Shown here one piece after another: positions 1 through 5,258 of a stretch of DNA of 5,736 nucleotides. How positions within the stretch are numbered: position 1 is the stretch's first letter; every line of letters begins with the position of its first letter. The notes under the pieces are model-generated. The model was not told the origin of the DNA and ran no database searches. It worked only from the letters and a program-made list of their open reading frames with translations. The translations under genes and the position numbers were made by a program. Source of the DNA: Actinomycetota bacterium (GTDB taxonomy: Bacteria > Actinomycetota > Coriobacteriia > Anaerosomatales > JAHIQC01); the NCBI GenBank assembly GCA_018902765.1, contig JAHIQC010000200.1, forward strand, positions 1 through 5,736, read 5' to 3'.

Positions 1-152
1 TTCACGTGCCATGCGTGTACGAAATGCGCGGACACAGCCCGCAACTTGCCGAGACCCGTTTGAGTCAAGTGACGCATTGCATGCAGCGTGAGCTGCGGCT
101 ATGCACCGCGGAACGAGACGAGTTGACCTCCGTTGGAACCCGCAGGTCAGGT
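1..152. other. Left flank of the array, no gene recognised
   Basis: I see no supportable gene here. The only short open frame runs from the flank through the first core and has no ribosome binding site or recognisable motif. An 11-bp direct repeat, CCGCAGGTCAG, sits at 140-150 and again at 181-191, bracketing the first attachment-like core. The flank has none of the 138-bp right-end block that precedes the other two cores, so it looks like the outer boundary of the array, or older host or element DNA. Confidence 0.5.
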
Positions 153-175
153 TTCGAATTCCCTTGGGGGCACCA
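153..175 (+). repeat. Attachment-like core 1, resembling a tRNA 3' end
   Basis: The 17-nt core TTCGAATTCCCTTGGGG is followed by GCACCA. In order this reads like a tRNA T-loop (TTCGAAT), T-stem 3' half, acceptor 3' strand and terminal CCA. No matching 5' half (GCCCCCA acceptor, D-arm, anticodon) lies upstream, so it is not a complete tRNA gene. tRNA 3' ends are classic targets of tyrosine recombinases, which fits the integrase at the right edge of the window. The left flank differs from those of cores 2 and 3, while the right flank matches core 2. Confidence 0.6.
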
Positions 176-228
176 TATTTCCGCAGGTCAGCGACCTGTG
201 AATCCCTGAAGCGTGCTTGAAATCGGGC
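169..228. repeat. Left-end block, copy 1
   Basis: From GGCACCA at 169 to GAAATCGGGC ending at 228, this block aligns with 2816-2876 with only a 1-nt length difference. The shared landmarks are GGCACCA, CGCAGGTCA, GACCTG, a CCC triplet and GAAATCGGGC. CAGGTC (184-189) and GACCTG (193-198) form an inverted repeat with a 3-nt spacer. The spacer sequences between landmarks have diverged, so this is an old or selectively conserved duplication. A role as a recombinase-binding arm is inferred. Confidence 0.6.
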
Positions 229-370
229 ACCAAATCGTGTCGTTCTGAGGACCATGCTGAGGGCAAAACCCCAGCTCAGAGGCGATTTCGGCCCAATCTT
301 GGTGCCCAAACATTCCTGTTGTTGAGGTTTGGGCCGTCGACAGCGGCTGGTGCCCGATTTGGTGCCCAAA
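219..370. repeat. Cluster of TTGGTGCCC motifs in non-coding DNA
   Basis: The motif GATTTGGTGCCC, found as perfect tandem pairs in the right-end blocks, occurs here at 356-367. It has a partial neighbour at 347-355, a partial copy TTGGTGCCCAAA at 299-310, and an inverted copy GGGCACCAAATC at 225-236. The pair at 347-370 continues into AAA as in the full blocks, but the hairpin module does not follow. GCCCAAA (304-310) and TTTGGGC (328-334) can also pair. The cluster looks like a relic or partial copy of a right-end block. The surrounding 231-481 stretch holds no gene I can support. Confidence 0.5.
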
Positions 371-442
371 GTGAGATGGCATAAGAACGACCACAGTTGT
401 CGACAAGTACGGTAACTCATATGCCACGCGGGAGCCATCGCG

Positions 443-471
443 CCGGGGCAACTTGGGGCGAAAGGCCCCGG
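443..471 (-). terminator. Possible stem-loop terminator downstream of the TudS-like gene
   Basis: CCGGGGC (443-449) can pair with GCCCCGG (465-471). A tighter alternative is GGGGC (455-459) with GCCCC (465-469) around a GAAAG loop. It begins about 10 nt beyond the stop of the minus-strand operon, where a terminator is expected. There is no U-tract on the minus strand, so this is a positional call only. Confidence 0.3.
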
Positions 472-481
472 GTGATCCTTG

Positions 482-1045
482 TTACCTTGTCGTCAGCGTC
501 TCAATCACCGCATCCACGCCATGCCCTTCGACGCTCTCGTCAATCGCCACAAATCGAACGCCAAGCGGCTCGAGCAGCTCCATGAGCAGTTCCATGTGCA
601 CCCCCGGCTTTGGGGCCCGGCCGGTGTCGCGCAGCGTCTCGGCCCATGCTTCTGGCTCGTACTCGCCGCCCCAATCACCCACGGCAGAGTGCGCCACTCC
701 GCACGTGGGACTGCCGTCCACGCCAACGAGCCCCACGATCTGGTAGCCACAGCGCTGATACTCCTCCACTTGGGCGAGCGTGTCGCGCGCGAGGGCCGTG
801 CAATGCTCGACGAATGGGACGCTCTCGTACTGTTCGCGGGTCTGGCCCCAGCGCCGCATCCCGAGTGCGGTCATCTCGGCGCATGGCATCTGGATGATGC
901 CAATGCCCTCGTTGGCAAGGCGCGCGACTAGGGGGTGGACTCCCGCGTACTTTGCGAGGCCCTCGACTTTGGAGTTGGCGTTGAGTAGACAGTGGCACAC
1001 GATTGCGATCTTGCGACCGCGCGTGTCGACCGGCATCGGCATCAT
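482..1045 (-). CDS. TudS-related putative desulfidase, Fe-S protein (CD3072-like)
   Basis: This 187-residue soluble protein belongs, by motif, to the DUF523/TudS-related group, whose characterised members bind a [4Fe-4S] cluster and remove sulfur from thiolated nucleobases such as thiouracil. Visible cysteine motifs, in family order, are CHCLLN (Cys17/Cys19), MPCAEM (Cys55) and GSPTCG (Cys115); these are the expected cluster ligands. The stretch NANSKVEG after the first motif is also typical. There is no signal peptide or membrane segment, so it should be cytoplasmic. The ATG at 1045 overlaps the stop of the upstream DUF302 gene as ATGA, implying translational coupling; a second ATG follows directly at 1042. 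The substrate is unknown, and desulfidase activity is inferred from the family. Confidence 0.75.
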   Translation of the reverse strand: MMPMPVDTRGRKIAIVCHCLLNANSKVEGLAKYAGVHPLVARLANEGIGIIQMPCAEMTALGMRRWGQTREQYESVPFVEHCTALARDTLAQVEEYQRCGYQIVGLVGVDGSPTCGVAHSAVGDWGGEYEPEAWAETLRDTGRAPKPGVHMELLMELLEPLGVRFVAIDESVEGHGVDAVIETLTTR

Positions 1046-1434
1046 GCCACCGCCGCGTCGACGATAGCGGTGACGCTGGCTTCGGCATCGGCCGCTTCCT
1101 CACCGAAGTCGGTGTCGGGGAACAGTCCTGCGACGAAGGTCGCCTTGAGCACGGACACCTCAACACCGTCGGCGTCCTCGCGCACGACGATCGGACACGG
1201 CAAGTGCAGAGCCAGGTGAGGATTCGCCAAGACCATCGCAGTCGCGAACTTCGACTGGCAGATCTCGACGATGGTCAAGCCGCAGTCCCAGTCGAAACCC
1301 TTCTTCTCGAAGCGCGCCTTCATGTCGTGGGTCGCGAGAACCACCCACCGAGCATCCTCGGCGGCCTTCTCCAGTGCCTCGACCGTATTTGTGAGCGATG
1401 CGTTCGAGCGCTGCACGTACGCCATCTCAGTCAT
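1042..1434 (-). CDS. DUF302 domain protein
   Basis: This 130-residue protein matches the DUF302 pattern: an N-terminal helix region (VEALEKAAEDARW), a central HDMKARFEKKGFDWDCG segment, an ICQSKFATAMVLANPHLALH segment corresponding to the family's CNP-type motif, then LPCPIVV and a strand EVSVL. Cys51, Cys59 and Cys80 could bind metal or act in redox, but the family's biochemistry is unsettled. I chose ATG 1434 because GAGGAG lies 6 nt upstream of it; an in-frame ATG at 1488 has no such support and lies in DNA coding on the other strand. It is the first gene of a two-gene operon with the TudS-related protein. Its upstream DNA abuts the truncated ABC gene, so its promoter must be very close or was altered by the junction. 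Confidence 0.7.
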   Translation of the reverse strand: MTEMAYVQRSNASLTNTVEALEKAAEDARWVVLATHDMKARFEKKGFDWDCGLTIVEICQSKFATAMVLANPHLALHLPCPIVVREDADGVEVSVLKATFVAGLFPDTDFGEEAADAEASVTAIVDAAVA

Positions 1435-1581
1435 GACGAGCTCCTCACATGGTTGGTAGGCGTTCCTGATGGCGCGCAGGAGCTGCACCTTGTCGACGGC
1501 CGCGTGGCCGAGCGAGACACCTCGCCCCCAGAGGTACGGGCGGCGCGCGAGCCGAGCACGCCCGGAGATACCCTACTCGAG

Positions 1582-2328
1582 ATGCGCGCGGTCACGCACC
1601 GATACTCCGAGTACTCCGGCATTGAGGATGTCGATCTCGTCGTTCGCGCCGGCGAGTCGGTCGCGCTTCTCGGCCCGAACGGCGCCGGCAAGACCACGTT
1701 GATGAAGCACGTCAACGGACTGCTCCGACCGCAGTCCGGCACGGTGCTCATCGGCGGGGAGCACATCGCCCGGCGTCCCGTTTGGGAGATCGCGCGGGAC
1801 GTGGGGATGCTGTTCCAGAACCCCGACGATCAGATCTTCAACCGTGTAGTTGAGCAAGAGGTTGCCTGGGGTCTGCGCGCCCGCGGCATATCCGCCATGG
1901 ACGCGTCGCGCGCCGCGCTGCGCGCGCTGGGGGAACTCGGCATCGAGCACCTCGCCGCCGAGAACCCGCATGAGATTACCGCCTCACAGCGTCAGCTGGT
2001 CGCGTTTGCTTCGATCCTCGTGGTGGACCCGAAGCTCTTCGTGCTCGACGAACCCACCAAGTCGCTCGATGCCCGCGCTGCCGAGGTCGTTGCCGCGGCA
2101 ATCGATCGTCGGCTGTCGCGGGGAGCCGGCGTCCTGCTGGTTACGCACGAGCTCGACTTTGCGCGCCGCCTTGCTGATCGCAGCGTCGTCCTGGTGGATG
2201 GCGCGATCATCTGGGCGGGGGCGACGGAGGAACTCTCGGGCGACGCCCAGCTGCTCGCGTCAGCGAGACTTGTCGACAGATTCGGGCGACAGGGTGGGCG
2301 GTGCGGACGTTACCGCGCACCCCGTTGA
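1582..2328 (+). CDS. ECF-type ABC transporter ATPase, 5'-truncated (C-terminal ABC domain)
   Basis: This encodes a 248-residue ABC domain of the energy-coupling-factor (EcfA/CbiO) type, which would power vitamin or metal uptake with EcfT and an S component. From the ATG the visible motifs are Walker A GPNGAGKT (31-38), the ECF-like Q-loop FQNPDDQIF (Gln79), Walker B LFVLDE (152-157), D-loop SLDA (161-164) and H-loop His189. The signature is ITASQ (132-136) instead of LSGGQ, a notable departure. The frame stays open upstream, and 1465-1581 reads like the tail of a preceding ABC domain (HLVDGRVAERD) plus a linker. The gene was therefore probably a two-domain fused ATPase that lost its first half. 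ATG 1582 has no well-placed ribosome binding site (GGAGA is 13 nt away). No EcfT or S component follows. It is likely non-functional. Confidence 0.65.
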   Translation: MRAVTHRYSEYSGIEDVDLVVRAGESVALLGPNGAGKTTLMKHVNGLLRPQSGTVLIGGEHIARRPVWEIARDVGMLFQNPDDQIFNRVVEQEVAWGLRARGISAMDASRAALRALGELGIEHLAAENPHEITASQRQLVAFASILVVDPKLFVLDEPTKSLDARAAEVVAAAIDRRLSRGAGVLLVTHELDFARRLADRSVVLVDGAIIWAGATEELSGDAQLLASARLVDRFGRQGGRCGRYRAPR

Positions 2329-2678
2329 CGCCCAACTCAAGCCCGCCGGCGAGCGCAAGCGCCGCCAGCAGGTTTCAGGCCCGCAAGAATCTGCAGAGGC
2401 AAGCTCAAAGCGGTGAGCGCGGCTGCAGTTACCACGGAGGACGTGCCTGGCGGTGCCGAGACGATGAGACTCGCCGGCAGCCCGGCTGGCCGATGGGCGT
2501 GCCAAACGATGCCACGAAACTCACGACGCCGCGGCCAATCCTCTCGGTGAGGGCGACCAGCGGTCGCCGGTCTCATGCCCGCGCTCGATGCGCCGAATAG
2601 CCCATCAGCTGCACCGGGAGGATCTCGCGCCTCAATGCACCGAGCGCTAGGCTTGAGCAAACGCCTCGTGCGGTGCCG
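2329..2678. other. Intergenic stretch without a recognisable gene
   Basis: After the ATPase stop there are about 350 bp with no convincing coding region. One plus-strand frame near 2312-2350 reads VTAHPVDAQLKPA, loosely like the start of an EcfT protein, and ends at 2416. A minus-strand frame has one hydrophobic run (about residues 75-95 of the reading 2660-2337) but no ribosome binding site or family match. This is best read as decayed ECF-operon DNA next to the right-end block. Confidence 0.4.
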
Positions 2679-2816
2679 GATTTGGTGCCCGATTTGGTGC
2701 CCAAATACGTGGTGACTATTGGTACTCGTTGGTAGCTATTGGGACTCACCGCAGCTCCGGCGTACCAACGAGTCCCAATAGTCACAAGCACAATCAGGAT
2801 TCGAATTCCCTTGGGG
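2679..2816. repeat. Right-end block, copy 1 (138 bp)
   Basis: This block is nearly identical to 5128-5275 apart from about ten substitutions and a 10-bp insertion in the second copy. In order it has two perfect tandem 12-mers GATTTGGTGCCC (2679-2690, 2691-2702) and AAA; an inverted-repeat region (2712-2785); a short spacer ACAAGCACAATCAGGA; and the tRNA-like core. TGGTGCCC at the left and GGGCACCA overlapping the right edge are inverted relative to each other. The organisation of a core plus iterated flanking sites resembles an attachment site with arm-type recombinase sites. That role is inferred; the repetition is direct observation. Confidence 0.8.
2712..2785. repeat. Inverted and iterated repeats in right-end block 1
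   Basis: The arm at 2712-2734 pairs with 2763-2785 at 22 of 23 positions, leaving a 28-nt loop. The loop begins with an imperfect second copy of the arm (from 2732, sharing CTATTGGGACTC). The same unit is thus present twice directly and once inverted. Such a set can bind a protein at several sites or fold into alternative hairpins in single-stranded DNA. Confidence 0.75.
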
Positions 2817-2822
2817 GCACCA
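2800..2822 (+). repeat. Attachment-like core 2
   Basis: This is the same 23-bp sequence as at 153-175, identical at all positions. It is the hybrid site of the three: its left flank is the right-end block shared with core 3, and its right flank is the left-end block shared with core 1. That is the arrangement expected of a junction between two head-to-tail integrated units. Next to the core, the preceding A pairs with the T after the T-loop-like sequence, so part of a T-stem could still form. Confidence 0.65.
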
Positions 2823-2876
2823 GATTATCGCAGGTCACAGGACCTGAGTAGCCCGATTTCGAACGCGAAATCGGGC
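2816..2876. repeat. Left-end block, copy 2
   Basis: This is the counterpart of 169-228. CAGGTC (2831-2836) and GACCTG (2841-2846) pair across a 4-nt spacer, one base longer than in copy 1. GAAATCGGGC ends the block at 2876. The same landmarks recur at the same distances while the sequence between them differs. Confidence 0.6.
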
Positions 2877-2879
2877 TAC
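2848..2879. other. Perfect 14-bp hairpin inside left-end block 2
   Basis: GTAGCCCGATTTCG (2848-2861) and CGAAATCGGGCTAC (2866-2879) are perfectly complementary around an AACG tetraloop. Neither strand has a clear U-tract after it, so a simple intrinsic terminator is not obvious. It could still insulate perR from upstream transcription, or be part of the recombination site. Copy 1 has a weaker stem at the equivalent place. Confidence 0.65.
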
Positions 2880-2981
2880 AGTTGTCTTGGATCCCGCGCC
2901 GTCGCTCGGCAATCCGCACGTGCATGTGCAACCCTTAACCGTGTGCCACTCCAACGCCATCCGCCCGGCCGCTGCAAGCAC

Positions 2982-3011
2982 TTGCATGTTCATGCTCTGC
3001 GAGTCTATCCT
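2982..3011 (+). promoter_or_regulatory. Likely perR-katA promoter
   Basis: TTGCAT (2982-2987) and TATCCT (3006-3011) sit 18 bp apart, a fair match to a housekeeping sigma promoter. The -10 overlaps the left end of the palindromic operator, so a bound repressor would block polymerase. Upstream, 2880-2981 shows no gene; short palindromes such as GCAAG-CA-CTTGC (2974-2985) overlap the -35. Confidence 0.5.
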
Positions 3012-3036
3012 AAGTAAGAAGACTTCCTATTTAGGA
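3008..3036 (+). promoter_or_regulatory. 29-bp palindromic operator, candidate PerR box
   Basis: The sequence is symmetric about base 3022: outer arms TCCTAA (3008-3013) and TTAGGA (3031-3036), inner arms GAAG and CTTC flanking a single A, with 12 of 14 base pairs matching. It is A/T-rich against a GC-rich background, as Fur-family operators are. It covers the -10 end and probable start site, and reaches the AGGAG ribosome binding site (3033-3037) of perR. The likely role is autorepression of perR-katA under low peroxide. The sequence is not the Bacillus consensus, so the assignment rests on position and symmetry. Confidence 0.6.
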
Positions 3037-3043
3037 GCGACGA

Positions 3044-3505
3044 GTGTCCGTCCCGCAGGCAGAGATCGATCGTCGGGTCATGCTTCTTACGAATGCGCTT
3101 CGCGGTCAGGGGCTGCGCCTCACGCACCAGCGCAGTGAGATCGTCAAGGTCATCGCCAAGACCGACGAGCATCCGGACGTCGAGCAGCTGTACCAGCAGG
3201 TACGGGAGACCGTCCCAACCGTCTCACTCGACACCATCTACCGCACGATGGGCACGCTTGCCGACCTCGGCCTTGTCTCACGCGTTTCTGTCGGTTCGGG
3301 GCCAACGCGTTACGACGCGAATGCCGAGAGGCATCACCACTTTGTGTGCACCCGGTGCGGGCTCATGGCAGATGTCTCTGACTCCGAGCTCGATGAGCTT
3401 CGATCACCTGAGCGCATCTCGGCTCTGGGGGAGGTCGAGTCGGTGGAAGTGCAGTTCAAGGGCGTCTGTCGCACCTGCGCTGCTCGCACGACGACTGTGT
3501 CGTAG
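3044..3505 (+). CDS. perR: PerR-type peroxide-sensing repressor (Fur family)
   Basis: This is a 153-residue Fur-family repressor with an N-terminal winged helix (recognition region around [19 protein letters not shown], 60-78) and a C-terminal dimerisation domain. Relative to Bacillus subtilis PerR, all metal ligands are present at a constant +6 offset: His43, Asp91, His97, His99 and Asp110 for the regulatory Fe/Mn site, and Cys102, Cys105, Cys142 and Cys145 for structural zinc. Asp110, where Fur proteins typically have Glu, supports PerR over Fur. Peroxide would oxidise the iron-site histidines and release DNA. The GTG start is set by AGGAG (3033-3037) 6 nt upstream. A palindromic operator overlaps the promoter, and katA follows after 53 nt, so the pair is probably an autoregulated operon. 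Confidence 0.9.
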   Translation: MSVPQAEIDRRVMLLTNALRGQGLRLTHQRSEIVKVIAKTDEHPDVEQLYQQVRETVPTVSLDTIYRTMGTLADLGLVSRVSVGSGPTRYDANAERHHHFVCTRCGLMADVSDSELDELRSPERISALGEVESVEVQFKGVCRTCAARTTTVS

Positions 3506-3513
3506 GAGGACAC

Positions 3514-3539
3514 GGTTCGGGGCGCCTGCGTGCCGAACC
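3514..3539 (+). other. Intergenic hairpin between perR and katA
   Basis: GGTTCGG (3514-3520) pairs with CCGAACC (3533-3539); inside, CGC and GCG can add a short inner stem. It lies in the 53-nt gap and has no U-tract. It could slow exonucleases, mark an RNA-processing site or attenuate read-through, setting the katA to perR ratio. The function is not determinable from sequence. Confidence 0.45.
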
Positions 3540-3558
3540 ACGGAGAGAGGACGATGTC

Positions 3559-5022
3559 ATGGAACAGAACGACAAGAAGCTGACCACAAACGTCGGAGCG
3601 CCGGTTCCGGACAACCAGAACGCGATGACCGCCGGTCCCCGGGGGCCGATGCTGCTGCAAGACGTCTGGTTCCTCGAGAAGCTCGCGAACTTCGATCGTG
3701 AGGTCATCCCGGAGCGCAGGATGCACGCCAAGGGCTCGGGTGCGTTTGGAACGTTCACCGTTACCAACGACATAACCACGTACACGAAGGCGAAGATCTT
3801 CTCGGAGGTTGGGAAGCAGACGGATCTGTTCGTTCGTTTCTCGACGGTGGCCGGCGAGCGTGGCGCAGCCGACGCCGAGCGCGACATCCGTGGCTTCGCC
3901 GTCAAGCTCTACACCGAGGAGGGCAACTGGGACCTAGTGGGCAACAACACGCCGGTGTTCTTCCTACGCGACCCGCTGAAGTTCCCGGACCTCAACCACG
4001 CCGTGAAGCGCGATCCGCACACAAACATGCGAAGCGCCGGCAACAACTGGGACTTCTGGACCTCGCTTCCCGAGGCGCTGCACCAGATCACCATCGTCAT
4101 GAGCGACCGCGGTATCCCCGCGAGCTATCGCAACATGCACGGCTTCGGCTCGCACACCTTCTCGATGATCAACGCAGCGGGCGAGCGTCACTGGGTCAAG
4201 TTCCGCTGGGAGTGCCAGCAGGGCATCAAGAACCTCACCGATGCAGAGGCCGGTGCGCTCGTCGGCAAGGACCGCGAGAGCCACCAGCGCGACCTGCTCG
4301 AGGCGATCGACCGGGGCGACTTCCCCAAGTGGACGCTGCAGCTCCAGGTCATGCCGGAGGCCGACGCCGCGAACATGCCGTACAACCCCTTCGACCTGAC
4401 GAAGGTCTGGTACCACGGCGACTACCCGCTCATCGAGGTCGGCGTCATGGAGCTCAACCGCAATCCCGAGAACTACTTCGCCGACGTCGAGCAGGCAGCG
4501 TTCAATCCCGCCAACATCGTCCCCGGTATCGGGTTCTCGCCCGACAAGATGCTGCAGGGACGGCTGTTCTCCTACGGCGACGCCCAGCGCTACCGCCTCG
4601 GCGTGAACCACCACCTCATCCCGGTCAACGCCGCGAAGTGCCCGGTCCACGGCTACAGCCGCGACGGCATGATGCGCGTGGACGGCAACTACGGCGCGAC
4701 CCTCGGCTATGAGCCGAACAGCTATGGCGAGTGGGCCGAGCAGCCCGACTTCGCTGAGCCGCCGCTGGCGATCGAGGGGGCGGCCGACCACTGGGACTTC
4801 CGTGCTGACGATGACAACTACTACGAGCAGCCGGGTAAGCTCTTCCGCCTCATGACCCCCGAGCAGCAGCAGGTGTTGTTCGACAACACGGGCCGCGCGA
4901 TGGGCGACGCACCGGACGAGGTCAAGAAGCGTCATATCGGCAACTGCCTCAAGGCCGACCCCGCGTACGGGGAGGGCGTGGCTGCCGCGCTCGGCATCGA
5001 GCTGAGCGAGGTCGAGGGCTAG
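3559..5022 (+). CDS. katA: Monofunctional heme catalase, small-subunit type
   Basis: This 487-residue catalase converts hydrogen peroxide to water and oxygen in the cytoplasm. The distal-side residues are His56 (RRMHAKGSG), Ser95 (RFSTVAGE) and Asn129 (GNNTPVFF). The proximal side is [14 protein letters not shown] with heme-ligating Tyr339 and Arg335. All are at a constant -19 offset from bovine catalase numbering. The length fits the small-subunit clade, and there is no C-terminal flavodoxin-like extension and no signal peptide. AGAGG lies 8 nt before the ATG; an out-of-frame ATG sits 5 nt upstream. It is the second gene of the perR operon, so expression should rise when PerR is oxidised. 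The frame is intact and codon use resembles its neighbour perR. Confidence 0.95.
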   Translation: MEQNDKKLTTNVGAPVPDNQNAMTAGPRGPMLLQDVWFLEKLANFDREVIPERRMHAKGSGAFGTFTVTNDITTYTKAKIFSEVGKQTDLFVRFSTVAGERGAADAERDIRGFAVKLYTEEGNWDLVGNNTPVFFLRDPLKFPDLNHAVKRDPHTNMRSAGNNWDFWTSLPEALHQITIVMSDRGIPASYRNMHGFGSHTFSMINAAGERHWVKFRWECQQGIKNLTDAEAGALVGKDRESHQRDLLEAIDRGDFPKWTLQLQVMPEADAANMPYNPFDLTKVWYHGDYPLIEVGVMELNRNPENYFADVEQAAFNPANIVPGIGFSPDKMLQGRLFSYGDAQRYRLGVNHHLIPVNAAKCPVHGYSRDGMMRVDGNYGATLGYEPNSYGEWAEQPDFAEPPLAIEGAADHWDFRADDDNYYEQPGKLFRLMTPEQQQVLFDNTGRAMGDAPDEVKKRHIGNCLKADPAYGEGVAAALGIELSEVEG

Positions 5023-5055
5023 CGGAGCGCCTCTCGACTCATTCTCGCTTGTGAC

Positions 5056-5082
5056 GCAGGGCCGCCCATGGTGCGGCCCTGC
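5056..5082 (+). terminator. Terminator-like stem-loop after katA
   Basis: GCAGGGCCGC (5056-5065) and GCGGCCCTGC (5073-5082) form a perfect 10-bp GC-rich stem with a 7-nt loop, 33 nt after the katA stop. No U-tract follows, which is common for stem-loop terminators in high-GC actinobacteria. It closes the perR-katA operon before the right-end block. Confidence 0.7.
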
Positions 5083-5160
5083 TGCATGCGTGAGGTCGGG
5101 TCTTGCCGCGTCATATTACACGCTCCCGATTTGGTGCCCGATTTGGTGCCCAAATGCATG

Positions 5161-5234
5161 GTGACTGTTGGTACTCGTTGGTGACTATTGGGACTCGCCG
5201 CAGCTCCGTCGTACCAACGAGTCCCAATAGTCAC
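5161..5234. repeat. Inverted and iterated repeats in right-end block 2
   Basis: The arm at 5161-5183 pairs with 5212-5234 at 20 of 23 positions. A second direct unit starting at 5181 matches the same right arm perfectly over 17 bases (GTGACTATTGGGACTCG). The right arm can therefore pair with either of two left units, giving two alternative hairpins. In copy 1 the outer unit is the better match; here the inner one is. Confidence 0.7.
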
Positions 5235-5258
5235 CAATAGTCACAAGCACAATCAGGA

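Larger units (their letters stand above)
153..2799. mobile_element. Cassette-like unit 1 (DUF302/TudS-like/ECF ATPase fragment)
   Basis: This stretch runs from core 1 to core 2. Its left end (core, GGCACCA, CAGGTC/GACCTG hairpin, GAAATCGGGC) matches the left end of the unit that starts at 2800. Its right end (12-mer repeats, inverted repeats, core) matches the right end of that unit. The cargo between the ends is unrelated. No recombinase lies inside, so any mobility would depend on an enzyme supplied in trans, plausibly the one encoded at 5373-5736. The unit could be a cis-mobilizable element, an integron-like cassette, or a decayed integrative element that lost its integrase. The matched ends are seen directly; mobility is inference. 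Confidence 0.5.
2800..5258. mobile_element. Cassette-like unit 2 (perR-katA)
   Basis: The unit spans core 2 to core 3 and has the same left-end and right-end blocks as unit 1. It contains only a promoter, an operator, perR, katA and a terminator, so it is a compact, self-regulated peroxide-defence module with no recombinase. It directly abuts the integrase-side sequence at core 3. The gene content and matching ends are clear. That the unit moves as a discrete element is inference. Confidence 0.5.

Noticed and set aside
153..175. Complete tRNA gene
   Set aside because: Only the 3' portion is recognisable; no acceptor 5' strand, D-arm or anticodon arm lies within about 100 bp upstream of any of the three cores.
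188..451. 87-codon minus-strand frame in the left non-coding region
   Set aside because: It translates repeat DNA (GHQIGHQ from the 12-mers) and overlaps the left-end block; no motif supports a gene.
1003..1464. Long open upstream extension of the ABC frame on the plus strand
   Set aside because: It lies antisense to the DUF302 gene and the start of the TudS-like gene, both with clear family motifs; the translated extension has no ABC motifs until about 1465.
2337..2660. Minus-strand frame with a hydrophobic C-terminal run
   Set aside because: A single possible membrane helix, arginine/proline-rich elsewhere, and no ribosome binding site; more likely chance or decay.
2573..2791. Similar small minus-strand frames at 2573-2791 and 5019-5237 (shared GTKSGTKSG)
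   Set aside because: Their similarity is just the translated right-end blocks; they diverge at the block edge, and the second runs into the katA terminator. No family match or ribosome binding site is seen.
2679..2816. Integron attC site
   Set aside because: The arms lack the paired RYYYAAC/GTTRRRY boxes and the usual unpaired bases of attC, so the block is not assigned to that family.
2679..2816. Insertion sequence or transposon end
   Set aside because: No transposase lies between the copies, the copies are direct instead of inverted terminal repeats, and a tyrosine recombinase is adjacent.
3964..4935. 323-codon open frame on the minus strand
   Set aside because: It is entirely antisense to katA; the translation is low-complexity (V/A/R/E-rich) as expected from GC-rich codon bias.
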